Positions 1 through 11,545 of a stretch of 64,000 nucleotides of DNA are shown here, piece after piece. Position 1 is the first letter of the stretch. The number at the start of each line of letters is the position of its first letter. The DNA is from Chrysoporthe austroafricana (lineage: Eukaryota; Ascomycota; Sordariomycetes; Diaporthales; Cryphonectriaceae). A model generated the notes under the pieces. That model did not search any database. It saw nothing but the letters and a program-made list of their open reading frames with translations, and had not been told where the DNA came from. A program made the translations under genes and the position numbers. Location: assembly GCA_001051155.2 (NCBI GenBank), contig JYIP02000001.1, forward strand, positions 1,922,001 to 1,986,000, written 5' to 3'.

Positions 1-611
1 GCGTCAGATCTGTCAGACATGTCGAATTTCCTGCGGTCTCGGTGAATATCTAGCATCTCGTGCCAAGGCTGCACAAACATAGTCTCGCCTTTCCTATCTA
101 GAAAACGGTTCGAATACCGTATTCGAGGATTTGATTGTGCCTGAGGCTCTGCTTGCTGAGACTCTGCTTGCGAAGGCTCGGAGGTCTCCGAGCTGGAATC
201 TAAGTCTTCAGCTTGCTGAGTTGGCTGTTGCAGATTTTGCTGGCAAGATGGACATTTGTAGATGCGCCAACCGACCAACTCTGCATGGCTGCGTAGGCCG
301 ACTTTACACCAAAGGAGGGCTGAGGGATCGCTCATCTGGCCCCGAATCTCCCTTGGTTTGCCCTCGAAGGGTTCGATAGGTTGGCCGGCTGTTCGTGAAA
401 GTGTCTCGATATCTTTGCCCTCTTGGTTTTGGTCATGGCTGGTAGGCTCGACCATAGGGGAGAGGGTGGAAAGCCATCCTGATTCGGCATCTTTGGGGTC
501 ATTCTCGAGCTGTTCCCGACTCCTGGATGCAGCTGTTTCGTCAGCACCTTCTTGCGTCTTCAGCGGTATGCCAGCGCCGGTCGCGGGTTCAACTTCGTTA
601 ACCTCTGGCAT
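1..611 (-). CDS. Hypothetical protein, 5' part only (runs off the left edge)
   Basis: An open frame starts at ATG 611-609 in a good context (ACC before ATG) and stays open for 203 codons to the window edge, so the 3' end is missing. The product is hydrophilic and rich in Glu, Gln and Ser. It has a CxxC pair (KCPSC) at about residues 118-122, then a run of Gln/Glu/Ser-rich short repeats (SQAESQQAEPQAQ) at about 143-155, then a segment (RIRYSNRF...VQPWHEMLDIHRD) that reads like the start of a folded domain. I do not recognise the family. No internal stop or obvious intron is seen in the visible part. Frames on the opposite strand here are judged shadows because they are shorter and lack a coherent composition. 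Confidence 0.5.
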   Translation of the reverse strand, partial: MPEVNEVEPATGAGIPLKTQEGADETAASRSREQLENDPKDAESGWLSTLSPMVEPTSHDQNQEGKDIETLSRTAGQPIEPFEGKPREIRGQMSDPSALLWCKVGLRSHAELVGWRIYKCPSCQQNLQQPTQQAEDLDSSSETSEPSQAESQQAEPQAQSNPRIRYSNRFLDRKGETMFVQPWHEMLDIHRDRRKFDMSDRSD

Positions 612-1583
612 GGTTTGAAGCAGCTTGAAATTGAGATGTAGAGCATATACGAAGCCTGGGCACTATTATCAGCTGTGAAGCGTAGGAATCCAAGGTAAGG
701 GTGCGTCTCGGGAGAAGTGAGCTAAGAGGGTTTTCATGTCTACAGTCGAAGGAGGGCCGACTTACTGCAGAGCACCAACGATACAAAAGGGCACAAATGA
801 ACCCTCTAAAATTATCAGGGCAATTCAAGATTCGTTCGGCACGAACTTGTCATCACGGATATTTAGGGACGAGAAAGCTAATTTCAACAACGATGATTTG
901 AAGGATTAGATTCATATGAATTTGACGGGACCACCCGCTTCACCGGGCGAGTTGGGACCTTGGAAGTCATCTTACCACGCAGTATTATAGTAGTGACTAT
1001 AAAAGCCATTCCATCTGTTAGGTCTGCTAGCTGAGGTGTCGAGAGGCACAAAACAAGTCAGCCCTTAGCTCCAAGCGGGTGGGACAGTTGCCGAAAACGT
1101 ACGGGTAAGGCTACCAATTCAGAGGCTCTCCCTACCTCCAAAGGTGTCAATTGAGGCTCGACACCACCGGGCTGACCACCATCGCATCTAGCGAAATGAG
1201 ACTATTTGTTTTAGTGGAAGATGTACCAAATCGCGTGGGTCAAAGTTGGTGTAAGAACACTCACCGACGTAACATCGAAACTTCGGTATAGAAACTAAGA
1301 AATGTAATTGGTTCAATGTCAAGTTCGGGAGGTATCGTGCTGAAGAGATGACCTAGATACTCGGCGCCTTATCTGACAGCGTCATGCACGCCATTTGTTT
1401 GGGTGACTTTGTGTTCCGATTCTTCTTCGGGATCTAGACGTGCCCATATCCCGGTCATTCATTTCTCTTTTCAACCACGAGATCAGTGCATAAGCCGAGT
1501 CCAAAGCACAACCTCGGAAGGTCGTGACCTTCATGACACTCATGCTCAGAAGCGTCCAGTAAAAGAAAACGGAAGAATGAAAA
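612..1583. other. Intergenic spacer, no gene seen
   Basis: Spacer between two divergently oriented genes, so it should hold both promoters. Short frames on both strands look random. I see no tRNA, repeat or recognisable motif. Confidence 0.5.
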
Positions 1584-3685
1584 ATGGATCGAAAAGCGAA
1601 AGCCTCAAACTTCGTGGGCAAGCATAGTTTCAAAGTGGCTACGGAACTACCTGAGAATGACGTAGCACAGTTCCTTCTCGAAGATCGAAACAATCAATCG
1701 GCACTGGAGGCTGGACAAAGGGATGGTAATCTCCGAGGCTTCAATCAGTGGCTTTGCGCTGATACCCTAGATGAGTTAGTTCATATATATATGTATATCT
1801 CGAGGACTCATCCACGAGTATCGTCGCTGACAACTCGCAGTTCTGTTGATCCGGCCTTATTACAAGAACAAAAAGAGTTGGTGGCCATTTGGATAAAGTT
1901 CCAGGCTAAATATCCTGAGTACAGCGAGCTTCTTCCAGGTTCCAAGGGGCCACCAAGTATCGAAGTTCTTCAATCGATCATGAGGACGACAATTCAGGAG
2001 TGGGAGGCCCAGAGGGACAGCGGACTTGCCAAGGCCAGAGACAACTTCGTTGGATTCTCCGAAAATCTCGTGTCTTTCTCGGACCTTTTCTCAATAATTC
2101 CCCAGGGCGACAAATACATCTCTCTCTTCACTGGAGTGGTCTCAACTACGGTGAAGGCAAGTATAACCTGCAGTGCACTGAAGTTAGCGATCTCCCTTTC
2201 TACAGCTGACCTCCATGCAACTAGGCTGCTTCTAGACACAAAGAAATCGCCGAGGGATTTGCCTCGGCTCTAGAAGAAATCGGAAGAGAAATGCACTTCA
2301 GCACAGCTGAAGTGAGAATACACAGAACTGACAAAATGAAACGACTCGTTGTCCTGTTATACATCAAGCATGCGAAGTTTTTCTGCCATTTCATGATGTG
2401 GTACTTAGCGCCTCGTCTGAAACGAGTTGTGAGCTCGTTGCGAAATGACTTCTACTCAAAAGAAGTCAAGGAAAAGGTGTCAGAGATAAAGGGCATCGTG
2501 AAGGAAATAGAGAGAGAGGCAGCGCTAATGACTCAGAGGCACGCTCAGAGAACGGACGCAAGAGTCCAATCGTTGGCCACACTTAATGAGGTGTACGAGA
2601 TATCTGACCACTTCCATCAAGCAACAAAGGAGTATATCGACGAGAAGGTGCTGTAAATAGTGAGGCAGATGGTCGGAAGATTCTCCTATGACCACATCCG
2701 TGCTTGCATTGAGCATAGTATGTACGATGCTGATGTCGCTGATGCTCAAAGTAAGTCTGGCGCTGCACACTTTGAATAATTCAAATGCTGAGGAGAATAA
2801 GTGTCACGAATTGATTCAGGAACGGATCAGATAGGTACACAGCCTAGCCGTAGCGCCGCCGACCTGGACAGGAGGACGTCGGGCAAGGAGCAGGCTACCA
2901 ACACTAAAACTCGGCCACCGTTCGCTGTGCACGAAAGAGTTGGCCTAGAAGCAGCTTCCCAACCTTTGCAGGACTATGTATTTGACCTGGATGCTGGACG
3001 AGGCGATAGTATGATGGATACAGGAGCGCGCCCTGTATCTGGGCTGATCATCACGAGACTCCAAGATTGGATCGGCTCACCCAAGTCTGAGCTTCTTTGG
3101 ATCATCGGCCTGGCATTTTCTTCCGACAATGAGGCTAGCATGGCGGCGCTGCATATCAGAAACATCGCTGAACGGGCGAGACTTCCTTACGTTTTCTTCT
3201 GCACACCGGTCCCCGACTTGTCTCAACCTGCTGCCGGGGGAGGACATCCGCAGTTCATGTTGCTGATCCAACTACTGTACACCATAGTGTGGCGACTGGT
3301 GAAGCTTGTGCCCGACACGTTCGAGGATTCATACGACCTTGAGGCCACGATCGCATCTCTAGACGGACGGAAAGAAAGCATCCCGAGCGCTCTGAGCACC
3401 ATCCGAGTGCTCCTGCGACGCTGCACACCACTGCTCCTCATCATACTCGATGGACTGGAGCTGCTGGAACATGAACAGACCGTACCCTTCCTTCGCGAAC
3501 TGATCGAGATTCTCCACACGCCGGAGCCCGGTTCCAGGATCAAGGTCCTGCTCAGCAGTCGCGGATACCTTTCAAGCGGTGAACAGATCGGTTTGCACGA
3601 GCGCGTTGACTGCACTACTCTGCCTAGACTCCGGCCAGGAAGAGCGAGACCGGGCGGAGGGTTTCTAAATGCTTTGGGCGAATAG
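1584..3685 (+). pseudogene. STAND/NLR-like protein (DUF7708-type helical N-terminus), probably interrupted
   Basis: Exons 1584-2156, 2225-2750 and 2820-3685 join in phase into 655 codons, with one in-frame TAA at 2654-2656 (codon 335). The first half is the helical region found at the N-terminus of many fungal STAND proteins (Pfam calls a similar region DUF7708), with the signature FSIIPQGDKYISLFTGVVS. The second half has a degenerate P-loop region (ELLWIIGLAFSSDN), a Walker-B-like segment (LLLIILDGLELLE) and a sensor-1-like segment (KVLLSSRG). It ends with a basic PRLRPGRARPGG tail, so repeat sensors are absent. The first intron (2157-2224) begins GC rather than GT (AAG|GCAAGT) and has a CTGAC branch site before the AG. 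The TAA could come from CAA by a C-to-T change. A weak intron 2648-2713 would also remove the stop but has poor ends. The family is well supported; pseudogene status is an inference. Confidence 0.6.
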
Positions 3686-4187
3686 TTCACCCAGGTTCGG
3701 AGTGGATGGGTACTACGAGCAAATCTGAGCGGCATACGTAGTGACAGAATTACAGTCCAGAGTGATCAGATTGAGAAGAAGACTGGTGAGACTTGCCACA
3801 AATCTCATGGTGCCTCCATTCAATTTCTTATAGTCGCCCATCTCGCGGACCGTGCCGTATTTCTGCTTGTAATCATGAGGGGAGACTCTATGGATGGCAT
3901 GATACCAACGTTTCAGATCCGTCATACTCGCCGATACACGCATACTGGTGAGTATGTACTTGCCATTGTGATTCGTCCTCTCATCGAGAGCCCGAAGTCC
4001 GCACTTCAGGTAAGGTACTTAGATGTCGAACACCAGCACAAGGCTCTTCAGCCTCGAAGGGTTCTCGGCATGTGTCTAGCACTCTCAACGGCATCGGGAC
4101 TAGCTAAATCGATCTCAAATATGTATATTGAATCTCGAGACGACGCACTCCATCGTCCCCCATCTGGAAGGATAAATACAGACCCGC
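3686..4187. other. Intergenic spacer between convergent genes
   Basis: About 500 bases between the 3' ends of the STAND-like gene and the GH43 gene. No coding frame or repeat is convincing here. Confidence 0.5.
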
Positions 4188-5684
4188 CTAGCTCAAGGGG
4201 ACCATGATCCGATCCACATCCGGACCGTACGTCCCATCGCTCTGCGTGATCACCACCGTGTTGCTGCTCCCCGCGGTGAGCCCGCAGGTGACGACGCTGC
4301 TCCCGGGCGTGTTGCCGTCCGCGGTGGGCAGGAACGCGATGTTCTGCTCGGCGCCGTTGCAGCTGACGTTGGCGTACCGCGGCGTGCTGTCCCCGTTCTC
4401 GTACTTGATGCGGATGGTCGTCTCGGTGGTGGCGTCGCTCTCCACGCCCGTGAATGTCACCGTGCCGCCGTCCGGGCCCCCGATGTACCCCGCGGCCTCG
4501 CCCCCGCTGCAGCCGGTGCAGGCGACGACCGTCGCGCCGTCCGTCAGCGTCGCGTTCTCGCCCTCGGGCCACGTCTCGCTCGGGCCCTCGGTCCAGTCCC
4601 CGCCCGCCGCGACGTTGGGCACCCAGTTCACCTGGTCCGCCATCGTCACGGTCGTCCCCGAGATCGTGAGCGGGAGCCACACGTACGTCGACGCCATGAG
4701 GTTGGTGCTGACCCAGCGGTCGCCCAGGTACATGGTCAGGTTGTCCGAGACAGGCAGGATGTAGTTCGTCTGGGAGGAGTACGTGTTGGTGCCGACGGTC
4801 GCAAACGTCGTCCAGGAGGACCAGGGCCCAGCGAGGTCCGTCGCGTAGACGTACTCGTTGTCGTTGGGACTCCAGCCCGAAAGGTGCGAGGCGAACAGGT
4901 AGTAGTAGCCGTTGAGCTTCACCATGGCCGGCGCCTCGTAGTCAGCGAACAGGTAGACGGCAGCCGAGACATTCAGGTAGTCGGACGTCAGGCTGTCAAT
5001 GCGGAGCCCGTTCGCACGCTGTAAATGTGTCAGTGACTTGAATGGGACAAAACTTCACGAGGTCCTAAGGTCAGGTCAGGAAGCACACTCACATCTTCCG
5101 TCAGCAGATACGCACTCCCGTCGTCGTCCTGGAACAGCCCAATGTCCCGGCTCTGGTAGCCCAGCGGCTGCCAGCTGCCGAGGTAGTCGTACGACCCGCA
5201 CACCGAGTCGCCCGTCGCGACGCCGACCTTGGCCTCCGCGTAGGAGCTGTCATCGATGTGCATCCACAGCACGTACTTCCCAGTCGACGAGTTGTAGATC
5301 ACCTTGGGCCGCTCGACGACCCTGTTCGGGCCCAGGTCGCCCGACGATGTCTGCGACAGGAGCGCGCCCACGTATGTCCACGAGACTAGGTCGGTGGACG
5401 AGTAGCAGTTAATGTTCTGGAAGGCCGAGCCGTCCGTGTGGTCCTCGCCGATGATGTAGTACACGCCGTTCTCGACGAACACGCCGGCGCCGTGCGCCTG
5501 GATGTGCGCGTCCGTGTTGGTCTGCCGGGTCGATGTCAGTCAGCTAGGGCTCCTAGAAGAGATACAGCTGGGTCTTGAGGCGCCGGCTCACCGCGGTCCA
5601 GGTGGCTCCAGGGACGATCTGGAGAGACGCGTGCGCCAAGCTTGCTGACAGCAGCAGCGAGGCGAAGTGGAAGAGGCTCAACAT
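4188..5684 (-). CDS. Secreted GH43 exo-beta-1,3-galactanase-like enzyme with CBM35
   Basis: Exons (minus strand) 5592-5684, 5093-5521 and 4188-5018; 450 aa. Introns 5522-5591 and 5019-5092 have GTGAG donors and are phase 0. A signal peptide (MLSLFHFASLLLSASLAHA) is followed by the five-bladed GH43 domain: IQAHGAG near residue 40, VVERPKVIYN with Glu101, YEAPAM with Glu202, and SSQTNYILP with Gln257. The two glutamates plus a glutamine in place of the usual catalytic Asp is the arrangement known for GH43 subfamily 24 galactan 1,3-beta-galactosidases. Residues about 320-450 form a CBM35-like galactan-binding module (GGEAAGYIGG...DGTYGPDVDRIMV). The enzyme should release galactose from the beta-1,3-galactan backbone of arabinogalactan proteins outside the cell. 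Subfamily assignment is by motif, not by a search. Confidence 0.88.
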
Positions 5685-6755
5685 CCTGGGCGTTGTGCAC
5701 CGGCACTTGCGGGGCTGGCGATGAGTCGTTCGTGCGAGACAGTCGTCACAGACGCCCCCAGAGGGTTCCGGGCTGGGAGCGCGGATGGCCCTTTTGTAAC
5801 CTCCACGACCACATCTCGGCGCTGGGCACTATAGAACGCGCTCCCCACCATGGCACGATAACCTGGTTCAGCATCTCGAAATACGACCCTCTTGGCTCCG
5901 AGAGCCCCGAGGCAAGGCACAGCGGAGCACCAGGCGCCGAAAGTGGCAGCTACAGCAGCCCCACGGCTGCCCGAGGGCCCAGCCGCAGACTCTCGTGACA
6001 GCAGCGCCAGCGCCAGCGCCAGCGCGTAGACGAGCCGTTCGAGTCAGATCCGTATAGGCTCGGCACCCACGGGAATCTGGGGTAAGTCCCGGCCGGTGGG
6101 GAGCATCCAGGGGCGGCCTGCTCGGTATAATGAGCTGCATGAGGTTGTCTATCCCGCCAATAATCCAGACTTGTGACCCCTACGTCGCATCCCACTACGT
6201 CAAGTGACGACCCGCCCAGGCCGGCGGCTCGTCCTAAGCGTGCCAGTAATATGAACGCCTTTACCCGGGCCTGCATCGCAGAGCAGACCACCTGGTGAAC
6301 ACCGCCTCTTTCTCGTACGTTGAAAAGAAAGTTAGACTTCAGGTTAGGGTCAGGCTGAGAAAGAAAGACGGCCAGCCGGCCAACCTAATGTAGAATTGAT
6401 CGTGTTACTGGTCATGGCCCACCACATCAGCGTGTGCTTAGGTTCCGTATAGCAATAACCTCCAAGCCCCCAGCAAACCCTGATGACAATCAGATAATAT
6501 GTTCACCGCTATGCCAGCAATTGCAACCTGATAACGCCAACCGATGATATTATCCCCAACTCCGTGCCACAAAAACATCATAAAACCCTACTCCAGACAC
6601 GAAATCAACAGTCGTCAAAGAACGGATTGGCCATGGCCTCCAAAGACAGAACAAGAGACAACCATTCCGAAGCTCACACTATCAAATAGAAACGACCGAT
6701 GGCTGTACTATCACTTTTAGTGCTGGAAGACGCTTCAAGCAGCTGCGATGCATTA
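5685..6755. other. Upstream region of the GH43 gene, no gene seen
   Basis: Holds the GH43 promoter; a TATA-like TCTATAG (minus strand) lies near 5829-5835, about 145 nt before the ATG. A short GCGCCA/GCGCCAG-type tandem run is at 6001-6026. Overlapping frames on the minus strand are low in complexity and not supported. Confidence 0.4.
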
Positions 6756-7155
6756 CTACCACCTCCTCGTCGAGAAGCAATCGTTACCTCTCCATCCATT
6801 CGGTCGCCTGAATACTGAGATTTGGTGCCCCATAGTAGGATCGAATACTGAGCCCAATTTTCCGGGGCAAAGATAGCCACAGTGGCTGTGCTCCAAAGGC
6901 TCAGGTTTGTCAGGAAGGTTGCTATCGTAGGCGGTACCTCCGCTCACCATTCGCGCCGAGAGCGTCGTGGTTCCAGCTCCCAACGCAAACATGATCAAAA
7001 CAATGGCTATCAGCCTTTTGTACCGTGATTTCGTTCTCGTTGATCTGGCGTTTTTCGTCCGCCTCCTCTCTGCTAGTCTTGGCGGTGGGACTCGGGCCAA
7101 TTCTCGGCTGCTCTTCCGTGCTTTCTGGCAATTTTTGCTCCAGATTTCTGTCCAT
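6756..7155 (-). pseudogene. Possible small single-TM protein, frame broken
   Basis: Reading down from an ATG at 7155, one frame gives a charged N-terminus (MDRNLEQKLPESTEEQP, then a K/E/R-rich stretch). It runs into the neighbouring frame, which carries a good transmembrane helix (RLIAIVLIMFALGAGTTTL) and a C-terminal tail ending at 6756. The two halves make one plausible membrane protein only if a one-base shift occurs near 7040. I see no intron of normal size that would do this. It lies just downstream of the caspase-like gene on the same strand. It may be a decayed gene, a sequence error, or chance. Confidence 0.22.
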
Positions 7156-7200
7156 GCTTTCAAGCGAGCTACCTATCACATCGTCGGAACCAAGTCATAT

Positions 7201-10052
7201 CTAGTCATCTGTATCCATGCGATCGTGTATCGCTGAGGTCGACGTCGCGACGACGATAGAGTCAGGATCGTTGGCCTCGATCTCGACCTTCTGCTTGATG
7301 TTGCTGTTACTGTTGATATTGCCGTTGCCGTTCCTGTTGCCGTTCTCATCTGCTTCGCTCTTGCACTCGTCGGAACTGCTCTCCTCCACCTTCATCTCAG
7401 GTCTCTCGGTCAACTTAGGCCCGTCCGACATGTAAGAGCCGTTGATAGTCGAGTCACGACGGATGCTGAAGCCATTTGTGTCTTCCTGCGAGGCAAATCT
7501 GAATTCGCCGTTCTCAGTTTCCTCGATGATGCTTTCATCAAGGGCCCACTCAATCAGTAGGTCATCCACGCCGATCTTGAGTCCATCGCCCTTCTCCATG
7601 TGACGACCCACATGCTCGGTCCACTCGTCCCAGGCAATGTGGCCTTCAAACTCCTTCAGGCAGTCCGGCTTAGGGCATGCGACATGCTGAGGAGGCTCTC
7701 TTCGCGTGACTAGACAAGAGATCTGCATCTCCTTGACGTGGTTCTCCCAATCCGCCTGAAGTTTGCTGTCGCCCTTCGTGAGGGCCTTCTTGATGGCAAA
7801 GGGGGCATGCATGCGTCGCAGGTGCTGCGTGAACAGGTCCTTGCGGTTGAACTCGTTGCCCTTGCCCTCAGAGGCGCTCGATGGACACTGCGAACAGCGG
7901 TAGTATTGGAGGCAAAGGTGCTGAGAAGAGATGTGGCGCTTCCACTCGTTCTTGGAGCCGAAGGTGCTCGTGCACCCGGCAAAAGAGAATGCACATGGGA
8001 ATGGCCGCGTGTGAGCGGCGGCGATGTGCTTCCGCAGCGACGAAGAGTCCTTGAAAGGCGCGTGGCTACACAGCGTGCATCGAGTATCGTATTTCGGCTG
8101 GGCCTTCGCCAGAGGCTTCCGCGCGGGCGCGGCCGGGGCCGGGGCCGGGGCCGGCGTCGGTACGTTGTCAACAGGTTCAGCGGGTTCGTTGGACGAAGGC
8201 GAAGGACGTGATCTGGCCTCTGACTGGCCACCAGCGCTCACTGTCCCGTCGCTAGCCTGGCGGACGTGGCTCAGGGCCTTCAGCTGCTCAGCCGCCTCTT
8301 TCATTTCCGCGGTGTCTGCATCGTTCCTCATCGCAGCGCTAGTCGCAACCGGCAGGGGAGCCGCGTTGGGAAGCGGATTCCTGGCAGGCGCGTCGTGGCG
8401 AGCCGGCTGCGCAGAGTACGTGGACGCCTGTTGGGCAATTGCTTCGTGATGACGCTTGGTGCCTTGACCGTTTGCAGGCGCGTTGTTGCGGGCCTCAAGA
8501 AGGACGCGACTATTATCTGGCGCTCTGTGAGGGACAGGAAGTGTAGGCCCGCTAGGAGGCGCACGAGGCGCGGGAGGAGCCGGAGCGGCGGGTGTGGACT
8601 CGACAAGACCCTTGTACAGATCGATCATGTTGTGGGAGTTGATATAACCAAGGAAACAGCACACCTTGTCATGCTGGACAACGCTCCACACAGACAGAGG
8701 CATAGAGACAAGAAGCATGGTGGGTGGTCCGAGGAACATGCCTTCCATGGTGATCTTAGACGCAAGAGGGGGCGGGTGCTGAAGCCACTGGTTGTAGAAT
8801 ACCATGTCCGTGCTGGCGTCACCGACAAACGTCGTGCAGACAAGCACTCTTGCCTCGTCGAAGGTCAGGTCGGGAACTGGCGCAGAAACAAACGGGATGC
8901 CCTGACTTGAGGACTGGCCGTTGGTATGGTGAGACTCCTGCGCAGGGGAACCCTTCTGGTTCAGTGGAGCCAGGGCAATGTGCTCGACCTTTCCTGGGGT
9001 CAGCGTGAACAGGGTCGGCATCTTCTCGGTAGACGTATGCGGCTGGGCGCCGCCACCGTTGACGGGTCTGGCGGCAATATCGCGCTGTCTCAATCGCATG
9101 ATCTCATCGTACAGCCGCTGCACGGTATACGGCCGGCCCAAGCTACTGAGGTTGTAGAGGGACTCTGCCAGATAGAAGGTGAAAGACTGGAGCGGATGCT
9201 CAGATACCTGCTGGCCCGGACTGTACGCGGCAATGGCCTGCTTTGTGCCATGGCTACCGGCGTGCGGGGAGTCATGGACAGCACACGTGTCGAGGAGCAG
9301 CAGGATATCAGACTGGGCATCCTCGAAAAGACAGCGTACACCTCCCCACTTTAGCCGACACACGTCCTCTCGCAGATTGCTAGATACCATCAGCATACGC
9401 TCCGCGTGACACGCGAGACAGATGCAGCATACCTGGCCCAGTACACCTGCTTGTCGGGACCGACATAGCTGTGGCCAGCGTAGTAGATGATCAGGAGGTG
9501 GTCGCTGCGAGCATGCTCAATGAAGGAGGCCATCTGGACGCTCAGCTTGATGCTGGGGTTGGGACAAGTGGGTATGGCCCACTTGTCGGTGTGGTAGTTG
9601 TATCTCTCGCGGAAGACCTTCTCCAGCTGGAGGAGCTCGCGCTCCATCGCCGTGTCCTCCTCCCACCGCAGCAGCAGCACCGAGGCGTTCTTGTAGGGCG
9701 GGCGGCGCTGCATCTTGCTGTAGATGTACATTGCAGCATCCTGCAGGTGCCTGGCGAAGGACTCGAACTCATGGCGTTCGGGCGGGGGAGGCTCCTGGAC
9801 CGGGTAGTGGGGACGCGCCTGTGTCACGAATGCGTCAGTCACCGAGAGGTGAGCGAGCGCCTACTGCCGAGGAGCATCACGAACCTGCTCAGCGGGATAC
9901 GGCGCCTGCTGTGGAGCGGCCGCGGGGGGGGGTAAGGGCGCCGCAGGGACAGCAGGAGCCGGCGGCGGTGGTGAGGCCTGGGGAGCGGCAGGCGGAGGGT
10001 GAGGCTCGGCCATCTTGGGGGCCAGCCTCCGTCGCTTATTAGGAGGATCCAT
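7201..10052 (-). CDS. Caspase-like (C14-type) domain fused to C2H2 zinc fingers
   Basis: Exons (minus strand) 9885-10052, 9433-9818 and 7201-9379; 910 aa. Introns 9819-9884 (GTTCGT...ACACAG) and 9380-9432 (GTATGC...TCTAG) keep the frame. Residues 1-56 are Pro/Ala-rich with a nuclear-localisation-like NKRRRLAPK. Residues about 70-310 look like a caspase fold: hydrophobic strand plus catalytic-type His172 in LLIIYYAGHS, and Cys217 in LLLLDTCAVHD, then a helix-strand region with RPYTVQRLYDEI. A long Pro/Ala/Ser-rich linker follows. Residues about 619-780 hold four C2H2 fingers: CTLC with HIAAAH; CAFSFAGC with HISSQH; CSQC with HLRRMH; CPKPDC with HVGRH. The tail is acidic and Asn-rich. I infer a nuclear protein that couples a protease-like or scaffold domain to nucleic-acid or protein binding. 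Activity is unproven: fungal metacaspases usually have HG and DxCHSG signatures, and this one differs. Confidence 0.85.
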
Positions 10053-11504
10053 TGTGCACCGCGACGATGCGTGTCACGAGACGAGGGGACAAGTGTGTGC
10101 GGGCCGGAATTGTGGGATTGCGACAATTGCGGAGGGCGAAGTGGTGAGGTCGCGATCGGGAGAAAAGAGGGTGTGCGGTGCGTGGCCTGGGAAATGGAGA
10201 GAGGTTGGAAGAACGAGGCTGGCCGCCTCGAGGGAGGGCTGTGGCCGCAAGAAAAGACGGGTGCTGGGGAAAACCAGCGGTGGAGCTAAAACCGCGCGAA
10301 TGTAGAAGTGACCTCCTGGCAGAAGCGGGGCTCGCAGCAGGGAGGGTCGGCGGCCGTTGACAGAGGACGCACCCGCCTCGGCTCACTCAGCCAAGCCGGC
10401 CTCACCAGGCAGTGCGGGCGCCAGAAGATGATGAAGATGATGATTCCTAAGGAGAAGCTGAGGCTGTCTCTGCTCATCCAGCAGGTCATTCATCCAGGTG
10501 CAGACTGCCTGTCGAGGCGGGCTGGCCGCCCAAGACATCCTGCGCCGTCCAACCCCCTCCAGACAGCTCGGCCGCCAGTGCCAGCTGCATGGGCTCAAAC
10601 CTCACACCTTGATGGCCGGGCGCCCACCCGTTCGTTACTCTTCCTGCGCCAGAATGGTCCGGCATGAAGCAGCAGCCGTCTGGTCTAGGGAGGAACAAGA
10701 GCCCTTGGGGCTCGTCACAGATGTAGACGTATACATATATTTACACACACACACACATATATATACATACATACATATAAAAACATAGGGAGCCCTGGCA
10801 TGCCTGTGCCTGTGCCTCGGGTGGTGCCTCGGGTGGTGCCTCGGATGGTGGCAGGTTCAGAGGCTCGTGCGCCGCACAGCCGTGTGCCCGGTGTAAGTCG
10901 GCCGACGAGGCCCAGCCCCAGCCCTGCCGTGCGCCCCCTCGGCGCGGACCTCCCACCGCTAAGAAGGCTGCTCAGTCGCATGTACCGTCTACCTCGCGGG
11001 GTCGGCCCAATCACAGCGCGCAGCGGCGCCGCGGCCAATGGGCGTGCGGCCTCGCGGCCTCGCGGGCTCCACACCAGCAGCTTCTCCTCACCCGGGCTGG
11101 ACCTTGGCCCCGTCTCCCCTCTCCGCCTGGCTCCAATCAGACCTCACCAAATCTTGCCCGGCTGCAGGCTGCAGTGACAGTGCAGCACCTTCGACGGCCC
11201 TCTGTTGCGTTAGCCTGGGCCCCTCGCCTTATCGTTCGCCGTGCCATGCACCATCCTCGGCCACGTCAACCATACGTCTAACCTGGGATGGTCCTATGCC
11301 TCTCGGCACGGGCTTCGCCAGCGGCCGGGCTGCCTTTCCCCCACCTCCTCCCCCAGAGATTTCTTTTCTGTCGCGGCCCAGCTTTAGCGAGGGTTGTGAG
11401 ACCTTGCTGCAGCTTCTGTGAGGTTGCCCGATACTACTCCACCGCAGCTCTAGCCACCACCACGACCGCCACCACCACCAGACCACACAACCTCCCTCCC
11501 CTCC

Positions 11505-11545
11505 TCCCCCCCCCCCCCACCCCCCCCCCCCCCCCCCCCCCCCCC
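11505..11545. repeat. Poly-C tract
   Basis: About 38 C with two interrupting A, on the plus strand. It is long enough that the base count may be a sequencing estimate rather than exact. Confidence 0.9.

Noticed and set aside
2648..2713. Intron that would remove the TAA of the STAND-like gene
   Set aside because: The donor GTGCTG and acceptor TTGAG are both poor compared with all other introns here; kept only as an alternative.
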